NCBI GenBank assembly: GCA_015501055.1
Contig: JADNYV010000002.1
Coordinates: forward strand, 124,001 to 188,000
Direction: 5' to 3'
Origin: Mucidula mucida
Taxonomy: Eukaryota > Basidiomycota > Agaricomycetes > Agaricales > Physalacriaceae
Length of the DNA: 64,000 nt
Position numbers and translations under genes: made by a program. Shown here in pieces: positions 1-11,664 of this stretch. The stretch's first letter is position 1. Each line of letters starts with the position of its first letter. The notes under the pieces are model-generated. The model had not been told where the DNA came from. It made no database searches and was given only the letters and a program-made list of their open reading frames with translations.

Positions 1-1292
1 GCTTTTACCGGCTTTGCCAACACCCCGACTCGTCCTCCCCCACTGCTCTCGCTCGAACCGAATCCTTCTGTTATGAACTTTTCATGATTGAATAGCATGA
101 TCAAGTCGTTCTTGTCCCGCAGGTCCTCGAATGCTTCTGCCGGATCCTCAACTGACAGTTCAGCGATTTCTGGTTTGGCTAGTATATATTGGTATGTGGC
201 GGAGTAGAGCGCGGCTGTGGGGGCAAAGTTAGCACCAAATAGGGATTGTTGGATGGCTTACAGCCGTGACCGCCTCGTTGAAATGGTGGGAGGACCACGA
301 ATTGACTGTAGCATAATCATGAGAGCGTGTTTTAGGCGTTCGAAGAGGGGTGCACCTTAGTCGTAGTCGCGTCCTATCTGGGAAGTAGTAGAAATTGTAT
401 AACGACGAGTATCCCATAAAATGATATGTCCAGGCATCCCCGTCGCCTTTCCGCTTCTCATATCTGATGTAAAGTGGATAAACAACGCCAGCAATAGAGG
501 TGAAGGAGACATGCGCACAGTACGAAGAATTCCCACTGGTCGTCCTCGTCATTGATGAATGATCCAGCTTCAATAAAGAATAGGATGAACAGCTGCATTC
601 TTTGATGATACGCGCGAAACCCTGGAGTTGCCCATGTTGCCTGTAACTCAGTAAGATGAAATGATCCAAGAAAGCGGCCAGAGCACGTACATGATACACC
701 TCATAATGTGACTGCTCTCCCATACTTGTCCGCGAATATGAATGCACGAGGTCCCCCAGCGGCTTGAACGTGCGCGCCTCCTCCTCTGCTCTCGCCTCAA
801 AAGTCTTCGCGTCAACCAAATATTCTACAATCGCGTCAACAAAACGCGTAATATGAAGAAAGGGTCGACGCGCCTTGAGGTAGATACTCCTTCAGTGTCC
901 CCTCCACGTCATCCACGGTCGATTCCGACGCTAGCTGTTTGCTCCATGTTACTGACATGAACAGAGTCAGGGCGCCACACGCGAAGCGCATCTGCAATGC
1001 TGCATAAAACCTCAACACGGAATGGGCGCGAACCGCGTACATCAATGGAGAGGCCTTTGTAGCCGTATATTTTCTCTTCTTCTCCGAATATCTGGCAATA
1101 ATGAGTATATTCAACACGCTTAGGCGAAAAGCCACCCACCGGGTATGTAAATGTTGGGTGGAAATGTACTGCGTCTCCTGAGCATCCCACTACATCAGAA
1201 GTGGATCAAAGAATGACTTTGAAAAGATTCAAATCTTCCGTACCAAGAGACAATTTCGTAGCTTCGTTCGAGTCTGCGGCCCATTCGGCCAT
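1..1292 (-). CDS. HAT1: Histone acetyltransferase type B catalytic subunit Hat1 (5' part, cut by window edge)
   Basis: Hat1 acetylates newly made histone H4 (K5/K12) with acetyl-CoA, usually as a complex with a WD40 partner. Reading the minus strand, exon 1 starts MAEWAADSNEATKLSL at 1292, followed by a short intron. The next exons carry the family block HFHPTFTYP..IFGEEEKIYGYKGL, then DDVEG, FKPLGDLVHSYS, YNFYYFPDRTRLRL and the acetyl-CoA loop QFVVLPPFQRGGHG (Q-R-G-G-H-G) split by two small introns, ending in ELSVEDPAEAFEDLRD at the window edge. All of these match the order in characterised Hat1 proteins. The C-terminal third lies outside the window. The ATG at 1292 is preferred over the one at 1190 because only the former gives the normal Hat1 N-terminus. 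Identification is secure; exact splice sites are inferred. Confidence 0.92.
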
Positions 1293-1556
1293 GGTGGATC
1301 AATGCTGGAGGTCGCGACCAAGAAGTTATCAATGTAGCGCAACGCGTGATTCCTGCGTCCTGAGGTTGCAGACGCTCAATCTTGTAAACCGATTATATGC
1401 TGGTGGTGTCGACCAAAGCTTGAATGGCTCAAACTGGCGGAACAACGACGGCCGGACTATGCCGAAGCCGAGTCTCAAGGCCATTCAATTTGTACAAGAC
1501 ATTTATTATCAGAATGCAAAGTAACAACTAAGAGTCCCAGGAAAAGACATCAGACC

Positions 1557-2874
1557 TCAAACAGAGCGCATTTGTTTTTGCTTTTCCTGCTCCAACCGCT
1601 GTGAAAGATAGATGAGCAACCTGATGGAGAACGGTGTGAATCAAGTGCCTACATGATAGAGTAACTGGATCGCCATCTGTATGTTCGACGGCTGACCCGT
1701 TATCACCACTAACCGCTCGCCCTCAGCTGGAGGAGGCGCTGAACCACTATTCACGCCGACACCAACAGCACCCGGCTCCATAATCTTGATCTGACTCGCG
1801 CTCATATGCCTAATCTCGTTGATTTTACTTCCACCTTTGCCGATGATGCAGCCAACAAGATCATTCGGGATGTAGATTTCTTGCGTCTGCATCTGCTGAG
1901 GTGGGTTATGATGTTGTGGAGGATATGTTGGCGCTTGCGAGTAGCCAGGGACATAAGAAGAGCCGCTATACGTAGCAGGCCGGCGCGAAGTACTCGTCGG
2001 TCGATAAGACGAGTTGGTTGCAGAAGGCATGCGTTCCTGTGCTTCGATTAGAATGTTGCCTATGTAGTAGGTGGCAATGTGTATGGCATCTGCTACTCCG
2101 GCAACGCTTAATACACGCTGACGGATAAAGTAAGCGCATAGTCGGAAATGGAAAGACAAAGCAAACCTCAGTTGACCCTGGAAGCATGCCTTCGCTAGCA
2201 TTGAGACGAGCACCACTAGCGTCTTGTATTTCCTTGATTTTCGAGCCTTGTTTGCCAATTACAGAGCCCATGCGAGAGTTGGGGATCATAAACTTGATAG
2301 TGACAGCGCGGCTTCCAGGTACAGAAGGCTGGTCGAACGGCTCGTCGTTGATCCTTCGCACAATCAGTCCAAAGGCCTGCATACATGTCAATGGAGAATG
2401 AGAAGCGAGTTATAAGGTAGATACCTTGGAAACAGCGTCCAAAGGACCGCTCACATTGAGAATGCGCTCCGGATTGCCCGGTATGCTTTCCGAGACTACG
2501 ACTCTGGCACCACTTTTATCTCTAATTTCATTCACATGGGAACCGCCTTTGCCGATAATAATGGATGCGTCTTGCGTGACTATCAAGCAACGCATATGTA
2601 TGCTTGCAGAAGGTGGTGCTGATCCCGAGGAAGACGCCGCATCGCCTGATGGGGAGAGTTTACGGTCGACATCGTCGCCGCCATCGTGAGATTTTACTGA
2701 GCCTGCACGGTCATCAGCGAGCGCCACGTCGCGCAAAAGAATCATACCTGAGAGCGGGCCATCGCCATCATCGGTGGACAGCGCTGCGCCTGTATTTGGA
2801 CGTTTATGATGTTTCTGCTGTTCCGAGTCGGATGGAGAGCGGGAGCGCTTGCGGGTCGAGTCGGCTTCTGGCAT
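1557..2874 (-). CDS. Triple KH-domain RNA-binding protein (PBP2/HEK2, Rnc1, PCBP-like)
   Basis: Three KH domains are visible, each with its GxxG loop: IIIGKGGSHVNEIRDKSGA, SVIGKQGSKIKEIQDASGA and CIIGKGGSKINEIRHMSA. They are spread over exons separated by short introns. The N-terminus is a basic, serine-rich tail (STRKRSRSPSDSEQQ) and the KH2-KH3 linker is rich in Ser, Tyr, Pro and Gln. The last exon encodes RLEQEKQKQMRSV and ends at 1557. Three KH domains in this spacing are typical of poly(C)-binding proteins, yeast Pbp2/Hek2 and fission-yeast Rnc1, which bind mRNA and affect its stability and localisation. The start is the ATG at 2874; the longer frame begins with TTG. Which yeast protein is the true orthologue cannot be settled here. 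Confidence 0.88.
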
Positions 2875-3191
2875 GGCCAATGAAGAAAGTAAAGCAAGTT
2901 GGGTCAGTCTACCGTATTGTTTGGAGGGAGTTCGGGAAGGAGTCTAGTGGGCGGAGTAGGACGGATGGTAAGGGGAGTGCGGAGATGGTGGACGAGCGTC
3001 GGCAGTAAAATACAACATACCTCGTTCTTGGCCTGGCAACCAGCAAGATGGTGGTGGTACAGCAGCAAGAGACTCACAGCGCGCGCTTGCCTTCGACGCT
3101 GGCGCCAAACAAACAACTCCGGCAATCGATGCCGAACACTGGCCTTACATTCGACCTTTCTGTCTTAAGTCTATTATTCTCGATATCCTAC
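2875..3191. other. Intergenic, no gene seen
   Basis: Upstream region of the KH gene and downstream of the MFS fragment. Only short open frames without family resemblance; purine-rich stretch around 2920-2990. Probably promoter or 5' UTR of the KH gene. Confidence 0.5.
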
Positions 3192-3480
3192 TCAGACAGT
3201 GATATGTCCATTGTCAACATTATGCTCTCCTTCTTTCCTGACTTTCAAGGTCTCTCCGTATTTTCCAATCTACAAAGAATTGATGCCACCTTCAATGGCA
3301 AAGTTCCAGCACACTTACGATACCAATGCCTTGGAAGGCAGGAATAGCCGCAAAACCAGCAAATGCAGACCACGCAGCGCCAGTCCAATACCCATTCGGA
3401 AACCTGTATGTACTCAGAACACGCTTTGAGTATCTAACACACACTGGAGGTGAGACGAGTTCGTCGGGGAAGAAGCGGCC
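3192..3480 (-). pseudogene. Isolated 3'-terminal exons of an MFS transporter gene (paralogue of the 5.9-8.3 kb gene)
   Basis: The minus strand encodes a last transmembrane helix NGYWTGAAWSAFAGFAAIPAF, then after a phase-0 intron (gtaagtg..ttgtag) the tail IGKYGETLKVRKEG and a stop at 3192. The complete MFS gene 2.5 kb away ends NGYWTGAAWAAFAAIAAVPAF..LGKSGETFKTKRR with the same intron positions. The two copies differ mainly at third codon positions, so both evolved under protein constraint. Upstream of about 3480 (through 3658, frame starting MAQLSAHVSRISIF) I could not recognise the other 12 or so helices, and the adjacent monooxygenase starts at 3944. It is therefore a truncated paralogue, or the end of a short gene I cannot assemble. 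Confidence 0.5.
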
Positions 3481-3943
3481 TGGATTGCTGGCATGACGGT
3501 CGGGGCACGAAATCATCTCCCAATGCAACTCTGTTTGGCTTATTAGGAAGCTGTATCTCCATTGAGTAGTCGACATCCGCGAGATTCAAGGAGCTCGGGA
3601 TGTCCACGAGTCCGAAGAAGATACTTATTCGTGACACGTGTGCTGATAATTGCGCCATGATTGCAGTCTTCTAAGTGCATGTAGCATCTCGTTTTTTGTT
3701 TGCATTTTAATTGTAGGTAGGAACAGAAGATAGGCGGGTTCGGGATCTTTCGGCTCAGACCACACGGCAATAAGGCACGTGTGACGTTCATGCCCTCATT
3801 TAGTCTCATCTGACGAAGTTTCATCCCATATTGGACCTGGGCCTGCTTCCCTATCACTACGCTGTCGAATACGTAGCCCATCGCAATCAAAGCGCGTGTC
3901 TCATCATCGTTACTTACTTCCAACTGCTCCGTCGTCCATCAGC
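3481..3943. other. Region between MFS fragment and monooxygenase
   Basis: Contains minus-strand open frames (3434-3658, 3543-3923) that may include degraded exons of the truncated transporter, but no motif was recognised. Must also hold the promoter of the plus-strand monooxygenase at 3944. Confidence 0.35.
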
Positions 3944-5758
3944 ATGCAAGACGTTCACGTTCTCATAGCTGGGTAAGTCGCGTTCAGATGATTAAAGCTT
4001 TTTTCTATGTAATAAACTCTAGCGGTGGCCTTATCGGTCTCACATTGGCTCATGCCTTGAAGAAACACGGTATCAAAGCGACTGTATTCGAAGTTCGTCA
4101 TTCTTCTTGAGGTGAAGTGGTCCCGCGGTAATCATTGTCACTGTGACTAGCGGGATCCTTCCATCGACGGCCCTCGAGCTCAAGGATGGGCGGTATCGGT
4201 ATACCCAATCTACTATCAAGGACAGACCCCAATCATCTCGAGTGTAGCTGCGCTTTGCCTTGCCCCTCCTTCAACATTACTTAGACCAGGACCTTGCTAA
4301 GCGTATCGAAACAGAGGTAAGCATCTGTTATAAACCATTCGATAGAGCTGTATGGTACGCCAGTGTGCCGTTGATCCCAGCATCATTCACCTCACGGAGT
4401 CAAAGTTCGATACTATCGACGGACGCGACCTATCAGTCAAATTCACACGACATATGAAGGGTCCCCATGTTCGCACAAATCGTCCAAAGCTACGCGCTCT
4501 CCTTGTGAATGGCCTTGATGTTCGATGGGGAAAGCGTATTCGTTCATACATGATTACACCAACGGGGATCGTTGCCAAGTTTAATGATGGGACGACAGTA
4601 GAAGGAACGCTACTCGTAAGTTGCGAGGGTGCTGTCAGCGAAGGTAAGTTCCCATTTTGGATCCTCAAGTTAGGATATCTACTCTATTTTCCTCTTCTCA
4701 GTCCGCTCCCAACTCCTCGGGAAAGCTGGAGACCTTCACTACCTGCCCTTCGCTGCAACAGCTGTTGTCCAAAGACTCCCACGCTTGGAAGTAGATCGTC
4801 TCCGCAAATAGACCCTCTCATGTTCCAGAGTATCAATCCCGCTACTAACGTCTTCTTCTGGTGTTCTCTGCAAGGTTATATTCCAGAGACTGACAGTCAT
4901 GATGTTCTAGCGTATCTGTCTTACCCAACATCCCAGACATCTCCTGGCCCTTCTGCGAGCGCCACAGATACCGAGCTCTTGGAGAGTAAGATATTAGCAT
5001 TGGAGCAATACATGTCTCCCTCTGATGTTACGACAGACATGAAGAACCGAATGGAGGGCTTTCATCCTATGTTGAAGAATATCGTAGATAGAACGAAACC
5101 GGGATTGCCTATAACGCGGATTCGGCTTCGCGATTGGATTCCCGTTTCATATCAGAGCCAAGGACGAGTCTGCCTGGTTAGGACTGCGCGCTTCCATAGT
5201 CTTCTTGAGATTGACAGAGTAGCAGGCAGGTGACGCAGCTGGTTGCATGACAATGTGTACGTTTGCCTTCCACACGCCTCTCCCCTTTACTTACCCCCCG
5301 GCGGAAGACCGCGGAGAAGGCGTAAATGTACAGCACGGCAACATATACCATTCAAGGCTTCGCTCACTGGGGTTCTTTAGCATGGAATACTTGACGCCGT
5401 ACTTCTTGCAGAGTCCATTAGAGCCATCTCTCATGAGGGTGCTGATGCTGAAAGTTTGGTATGTAGTTCTTTCCGCTCTATCTTCGTGTATCCTCTGAAT
5501 ATCTCGACAGCTGAATGCTTATTCTCAAGAGGTGGCGGAGCGACGCGCATTTTCAACGCCCCTCAGCCGACAGGCATGCCTCGACGCACATACATCAGAC
5601 TTCACCGGTATGGTTACTTGCATCCATAGATCGTGTCACTGAAGTGACAATATCTATTACCAGTCGATTCTCCTTTGGTCAATACAAATTATCCGCCACC
5701 GCCCTCCCTCACCAAGATCACCGCCATTCACGCCGCACAATCAAATTATGCTGCTTGA
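3944..5758 (+). CDS. FAD-dependent monooxygenase (PF01494-type aromatic hydroxylase family)
   Basis: Exon 1 (MQDVHVLIAG) is spliced to GGLIGLTLAHALKKHGI, giving the GxGxxG FAD-binding fold at the very N-terminus, then VFE/RDPSIDGP. Later exons carry GRVCL/AGDAAGCMTM (the GD motif contacting FAD), YRGEGVNHGILDAV, YSQEVAERRAFSTPLSRQACLDAH and a short tail ending NYAA. All are in the order expected for class A flavoprotein monooxygenases that hydroxylate small aromatic or secondary-metabolite substrates using NAD(P)H. The substrate is unknown. The C-terminal half needs five short introns, each with acceptable GT..AG ends. No organelle signal was seen. Its neighbour is an MFS exporter-type gene, suggesting a small catabolic or secondary-metabolite pair, but this is inference. 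Confidence 0.82.
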
Positions 5759-5851
5759 AGCGGTGTAGGGCAGTAGACTCGTATCCTAACCCTTTTCAGT
5801 ATCAAGAGAACATGGTTGAAACATCAATGAAATCTGCAATTTCATCATGAG

Positions 5852-8250
5852 TTACATTGTTGTATGCACGCCTTCCATGTCTTGTTCTGTCCTTCGTTTG
5901 GTCTTGAAAGTCTCCCCCGACTTCCCAAGCTTTCGAGGGTGAGACTAGAGCAGCAATGGAGAATATAGACTCGTACAGTCCCAATATCCCAGAAGGCGGG
6001 AACGGCTGCGATAGCCGCAAACGCTGCCCAGGCGGCCCCGGTCCAGTACCCGTTCGTCCACCTGCATAACAGAGTCAGAGACCCTTGGAAAGAACAAATA
6101 GTCACAGACACGTTAGGCTCAGAGGTTGGATGATCTTCAATTACGGCGAATGCTCTGTTTGTGCGAATTGAGACGGACATTTCATGGCGAAAGTGGAGGA
6201 GAAGGCGCACACAATGAGGCCCAAACTACTAGCATACGAAACTAACACAGCATACCACGATCCGGAAGCAGTTGCTTGTTCTGGGGGCACACAGCTGATG
6301 AGGTATAACACACCAGAAGTGTCTGATAAATCTAGTTGGATGTGCCGATGTTTGCGGTCAGGAAATACGCTTACAGACCCAACAGGCGCCAATAGTCCTT
6401 GGAAACTCATTAAAATAGCACATGTGAAGTATATGAATAGGGTGGTTTACGCGAATGTCGGTCCCAAGAACCTAAGTGCAAAGATGAGGATCAAGCATGC
6501 TTGATATTGTGGGATGGAAAGACCTACTGGGCACGATTCCAGTACGTGTCCTTGGGGCTGGCCATCGCAAATATGATGTTGGAAGACAAGAGCAGAATAC
6601 AACCAACTACAATGATATCGTCAGTACATGCGCTACAGACCACAAATCAGTGATTATACCGATGAAAACAATCTGACTGGACAGCTTGCGAAGAGCGAAT
6701 ATGGCCAAGGGAGCTCCGATCAAGCCAAACTGCCAACGCACGCATCAGTCTTGAAATGATTGAGAGATCGTTAAAAGACTTGCAATCGACTGGGGCACGA
6801 ATCGAAGCATAACCTGGACGGCAGAATACCCTATCGTTCTCTGCCAGAACAGACCTGCAAGGTTATCCCAGATGATGAAGGACCCGAAGCCGAGTAGACT
6901 AAGTAGGGACATGAGAGTGTAACGTCCTCGTTTGAAGTTTGACATGCAACTGTACAACATCAATACACACCATGGCGAGACTTGCACGAAGTGACATACA
7001 TCATAGGCGTGCATCCTTTATTCTCCAGATAACTCTCCCAGGCAGCGAAGATAGGGAAGAAGATGATACCCACGACGAGTAGAACAATCACGTAGGGAGT
7101 CTGCCAGCCTACGTTGCTCTGATGCTCTCATGTCAGCTATCTTCATGATGGGAACGAATGGGTCACTTGCTCCTTGTGAGATAGAGAACAAAGTCAACGT
7201 CAGAGCGACGGAAATGAGGCCGCCGCCAAAGTAGTCGACGCCACCAGCAACAGGTTTGGTGACGCTCGGAGGGGCAGAAATCAGGACGCAGAAAGAAGAC
7301 GCAGCGGATAAACAGGCGAGGACAACGTAGACTGTCCAAGCTAATCAGAGATGAGTATCTTGGGTATAGCAAAGAAACTCACTTCCGCGCCATTGAATGG
7401 TAGAGTACTGAATGTTAGTCAGCGATTGTACAAAGCCCAACGCAAGAATAGAACAACCTGTGCGGGCAAACCTCCGAAAATCGTCCCTAATACAGAGCCC
7501 AACGCCAATCCCATGCTGAAAACGGCAAATGCCATGTCACGCGCAGTGCTGCCTGGAACAACTGATTGAAGAAGCGTTATCCACGCCAAAACGAGATTTA
7601 CCAACTCAATACTGACTTGGGAAAACCTGGTGAACGATTTGGAATCCCGCTGGGACGGTTCCAGATGCCCCAAAACCTTGTAAGCTTCGAAAAGCCAGAA
7701 ATTGAGCGGGGGTACTAGCTTCGTTTAGATACGTCAATAATAGATTCGAAGTCACTTACTGAGCTGCAGAACACCCGATAGAACCTGTCAGTAATTTAAT
7801 GACCCGCTCAGATAAGAGATTCCCAGACGAACGCTACTGACCACCCATGAAGAGAAGACAGGAGCATAGGAAAACCGAGCGAGCTCCGAACTGAAAGAAC
7901 ATATTTGATAGGCGTATAGGTCACCCCGAGGCACATACCTGAGCGCTGAGCGGAATGAACAACATCAGGAGACATCCAGAGGCGAGAGCGTATGAGGACT
8001 ACCGTCATCAACACTGGCGGATCGATGATATGTGTTCGCCACTTACCTGAATCCAACTAGTCTCTTGTGCTGTGAAATTCAAGGACTGTGAGATGAAGCC
8101 CACAGCGACATTCATGGACTGGATGGCGGCTAGAATAAGGTACTTATCAACTCGTACCGTGACCCGCAAGCGAAGGCAGCTCACAGGTTTGCAAACGAGC
8201 TGCATCGTGAGTCCCGTCATCATAACGAACGTTCTCCAAGCGGAATGTAC
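5852..8250 (-). CDS. MFS drug:H+ antiporter, DHA2/ATR1-like (14-helix type)
   Basis: Successive exons on the minus strand read as helices of a fungal DHA2 transporter: AWRTFVMMTGLTMQLVC, YLILAAIQSMNVAVGFISQS, SYALASGCLLMLFIPLSAQ, FGARSVFLCSCLLFMGG, MAFAVFSMGLALGSVLGTIFGG, WQTPYVIVLLVVGIIFFP, VPPEQATASGSW and the last helix GYWTGAAWAAFAAIAAV, with the tail LGKSGETFKTKRR ending at 5852. This family exports drugs, basic amino acids or siderophores; substrate unknown. The first exon and true start lie upstream of 8250 (8260-8390) and could not be fixed. Between helix 13 (ending STFA) and the loop before helix 14 the frame needs one extra base at about 6183-6190, part of a window-wide pattern. Confidence 0.8.
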
Positions 8251-8692
8251 TATATCCGCCTCCAGGGAGTGTGCGATTCACAACCGAGTACACGATGTCG
8301 AGGCAGCGTCGTCCTTGTCAGCTAAAAGAAGCCGCAGAGGACATGACAAACGAAGAGGATCTGCGCTTTGACCACAAGTCACCATCGTTTTTATTGCGCA
8401 TCTCTCAATCTCCGCAGGAACGGCACATATACGTACATCTTCAGGTCACTTCCTCACACGATTGCATATCAAGACAAACGGACTGCGCTATGGCCAAAGA
8501 CGGAGGTCGTTCACTTGCAAAACGATGAAAGACGAGAAAAATATTCAGCGGAAATGAATCAAGTCACTGACACGTTTATACCTTATGAACACTCACAGCA
8601 CGATCACGACTTGAGCTCAAAATAGCTTGCCTGCCAAACACAGTGAGATCAGCAGTGCCTGCGTCAAAAAAAGGGCGTAAAACATGGTATTC
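8251..8692. other. 5' region of MFS gene and 3' region of next gene
   Basis: Probably contains the unassigned first exon of the MFS transporter (around 8260-8390 on the minus strand) and the 3' UTR of the gene ending at 8693. The open frames here have no recognisable motif. Confidence 0.4.
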
Positions 8693-9909
8693 CTATGTCA
8701 CCGTGACAATCTCTCCTCTACCATCCTTCAGAATGATGACGTCGCAGTCGACCTTTTCACCAGTATCAAGACACACGACATCCGTGGAATTGACGGGATC
8801 GATGTGGATCTGCCTCTTTTCAAAGAAAGAGCGTCCCAGTACAACATCGAAATGAGGCTCCTCCGAAAGATACACGGTCAGGAAGATCGGGTCTGGACCA
8901 TGAAGCTCCTCGTCCCACGTCGGACCGCCCTTCTTCTTCTTACTGAGCGTGCCATTACGATTCGAAGACGAGTGAGGGCGCGCCAGGGGATGAGATGAAG
9001 GTGAAGTGCTCGTCAGCGTGATTGGCCAAGAACCAATATTGACAAGACCAGTGTAGCCGCTATGGCCGGGGGCGGCGTCAGGCGAAATGAAACCGTGCTC
9101 GATAGCGAAGGTTCGTTTTATGTAGACGTTTCTATACCCAGACTTCAGAAGCATCCGGACTGTAGGACACGCTGGTCAATGACACGTAAATGAGAAGCAG
9201 AAAACATACCGCCTTTCGCGTTCCCAATGTTGCCTGTAACAGTGCGCACGCCGTTCTCGCTGTGGAACTTTTCGAAATCCTTCCTGAACTTGGGTATACC
9301 GTCGTCGTCACTTGGAGCAGTGGAATGATTGGTGCGTCTACTGGCTTTGGTCTTGTGCGATTTCATACTATGCGGGCGAGGTGATGGCGACGTTGGGACG
9401 TGCAGTGTCACTCTAGACGGATGAAAGAGGTAGTATGCAGCGTTCAAATATGCTGGAGGAGTTGGTAGTTGTTCGGCGGGATTATGCAGGTATAATGTGG
9501 GGGAGGGCTATGTCCATTCACGGGTGCAGCGGAAGAAGTAGAGGGTTCGTGGTCGCTGGTAAATTGCTGCTGTTGGCGCCATACGAATATGGTATAGTCG
9601 GAATCTGTCGTTGATTGAGAATGTTATTCCATCCAAGTAATGGTCGCTGCCACTCGCCATCGTCAAGATTCCATATTGATTCGTTGAATTCGTATTTGAG
9701 CCAGCCGGGCCCAACGCGACTGCCATGGTATGCGGTATGTGTCTTTCTAGTCAGCTTGTCGTATAAAGCATCGAGTGAGTCTTGGGTCACTATTGACGTG
9801 TATTAGCTTGCTGACTGGTATTGACTTATAGGGTGTACTTGCGTGAATGCACTACAGCAAACGATTCAGTCGGGGTATGGATGTTGAGGACAGATGGTGC
9901 AGAAGCCAT
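8693..9909 (-). CDS. Conserved fungal hypothetical protein, possibly retropepsin-like C-terminal domain
   Basis: The start MASAPSVLNIHTPTESFAVVHS at 9909 joins exons reading LDALYDKLTRKTHTAYHGSR, GWLKYEFNESIWNLDDGEW, a low-complexity Ser/Pro segment, YLNAAYYLFHPSRVTLHVP, IPKFRKDFEKFHSENGVRTVTGN, and MLLKSGYRNVYIKRTFA. The C-terminus has HFDVVLGRSFFEKRQI, DVVCLDTGEKVDCDVIILKDGRGEIVTVT. The last part resembles an all-beta fold with a Leu-Gly-Arg-Ser-Phe-Phe motif like the hydrophobic flap side of retropepsin-like domains, but I see no D-S/T-G triad, so catalytic activity is not supported. Two one-base frame breaks (near 9499 and 9561, both homopolymers) must be bridged. The first intron may use a GC donor (gcaagt). 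Function unknown. Confidence 0.6.
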
Positions 9910-10108
9910 GTCGTGGTACAATGTAAGGGTATGCACCAGCGCCCGTTGCCAGATCCGGAGTCCTTGATCGGAAGGCTCAATTTGGGGCGCAGTAAGGTAT
10001 ACAACATTGGTAGACTGTGATTAGATGAAAGAGACTACGACGGACAGAGAGGAGAACGATGAAATAAACGAAATAAAACAGAATTCAACACTAGATACCC
10101 CGAAATGA

Positions 10109-10971
10109 TTACTTGGGAAAGTTGTCGCGCGCCTGTTGACGTATTTTCTTCCTACGCGAATGTAAATACTCATCTTACTACAAAGCGAGTGACTTACTCA
10201 TACGCGACCTTGTCATTCCTAACGAAGGACGAGATCAGTCATGAACAGAAGCGGGGAGAGTAGAGACATACTTGAACATTGTGTAAGCCTCACTCTGGGC
10301 GGGGTCGTTTACGTTCGGGTCGTCCATAAGATCTTGTATTCCTAAGAGGATCTAGGTGTACTGTCATCCTAGGATGTCCATTTCGTAGTCATCCCACTAA
10401 CCTGCTTGATTGTGATGGCCGGCTTCCACGACTTCTCTTCATCTAGAATCGAGAGACAGACGGTGCCGGATGGATAGACATTAGGATGGAATAATGGCGG
10501 GGTGAATTTGCCTGAGGTCCTGAATTAATACGCGTTGACTTTCGTCACAACGCCACATACATTTGGGAGGCTTCGAAGGATAGTCTGGTGCTATTTCAGT
10601 ACGCAGAAGGAGCTCAATGCGTTATAACTCACCCTCTGGGAATGTCATGGTCAATTTAAAGAGGCCACCGTCCCAAGCAGTCTGATGTATGATAAGCGCG
10701 ACATTCGACGCGACGTAGAGGGCCAAATCGGATCGGCCAGAGAAGAACGTACGCCAGCCTTGCCAGGAATGCCGACTTCCCATTCCATGAGGTTCATGGA
10801 CCCATCTGCCGACTTGGCAGGCTTTGCGAAGAATCCCTAAGAGACTGTTGAGCCTTAAAACGAACTTGGGGAGCAGGTATAGCTGGCGGAAAGACGAGGA
10901 CTGACGAATGGATGATCCTTGCGCCACTGCTTCCTTTCCTCAGTAAGACGTGGTCGACAAATACCGGACAT
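10109..10971 (-). CDS. UBC9: SUMO-conjugating enzyme E2 Ubc9
   Basis: Ubc9 takes SUMO from the E1 (Aos1-Uba2) and passes it to lysines of substrates, mostly in the nucleus. Exons read [66 protein letters not shown], then [19 protein letters not shown] with the catalytic cysteine in the GTVCLSIL context. [13 protein letters not shown] and the tail [10 protein letters not shown] follow, ending at 10109. The HPN motif and the Ubc9-specific W-E-C/V-x-I-P-G-K insert are present. Length (about 158 residues) is normal. Seven or so short introns interrupt the gene. Its 5' neighbour SNU13 starts 160 bp upstream on the same strand. Confidence 0.95.
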
Positions 10972-11131
10972 GGTGGTACAAAATGAAGAGACGAGATGGT
11001 TGCTGACTCAGCCAGAACCCTTTGAGGTGCCGTTGACATCGCCACATATTTTCAAGAAGAGACGTTTGAGCACTATCAACTACAGATACATAGATTGTTT
11101 AGATGTACAACAGCAGCCGGCACAGATCTAC

Positions 11132-11664
11132 TCAAACCAACTGCTTCTCAATAGCAAGCTTGATTGTTTTGATTTGGCTCTCCAGTTCCCGCTGCTGGTT
11201 GGTCAACACGCTGACCGCAATAACCGGACGCGATACGTCGCATGCGCGCCCCAAAGCCGCCTTGGCCGGGACGAAGATGTAAGGACGTTCTAAACGACAA
11301 TGAGTTCAGAGTCCCAAATAAACTGTCCAACACAGACCTTCTCTTCGCACAAAAGAGGCAGATGGAGGAGGATTTCAAGAGGTTCGGTGTCGGCAGTAAG
11401 CACGATAAACTCAGAAATACCGCGATTCAGAGTTTTGGTTGCTGTAGAGGAATAAGCGGGTCGAATAAGCCATCAACGATGTCCAGTTACCTTCGTTAGC
11501 ACCCTTCTTGACCTGCTTGTAGCGATTGGCCTGCTGCACCAGCTCCAAAATCTGTAAGAGATATAAATATGCCGCCAAAATATGGTAGATAGCAATCGCA
11601 CAGAGTTGGTCAACTCCGCGTCAGCCAGAGGCCAGGCTTTTCCTCTTTCTTGTTGTTCATCCAT
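11132..11664 (-). CDS. SNU13: 13-kDa ribonucleoprotein Snu13 (15.5K / NHP2L1, L7Ae family)
   Basis: Snu13 binds kink-turns in U4 snRNA and box C/D snoRNAs and is needed for the U4/U6.U5 tri-snRNP and for rRNA 2'-O-methylation. Exon 1 ([21 protein letters not shown]) joins [55 protein letters not shown], and after the last intron [20 protein letters not shown], ending [10 protein letters not shown]. The L7Ae RNA-binding signature (G-A-N-E-A-T-K..R-G) and the full length of about 130 residues are intact. Confidence 0.95.

Noticed and set aside
1255..1285. tRNA-like B box (gttcgagtc)
   Set aside because: No A box, no acceptor stem pairing; lies in HAT1 exon 1.
1201..1524. 107-residue plus-strand ORF
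   Set aside because: Antisense to HAT1 exon 1 and its promoter; no motif.
8693..9154. Active retropepsin in the hypothetical protein
   Set aside because: No D-T/S-G triad visible; only a vague fold resemblance.
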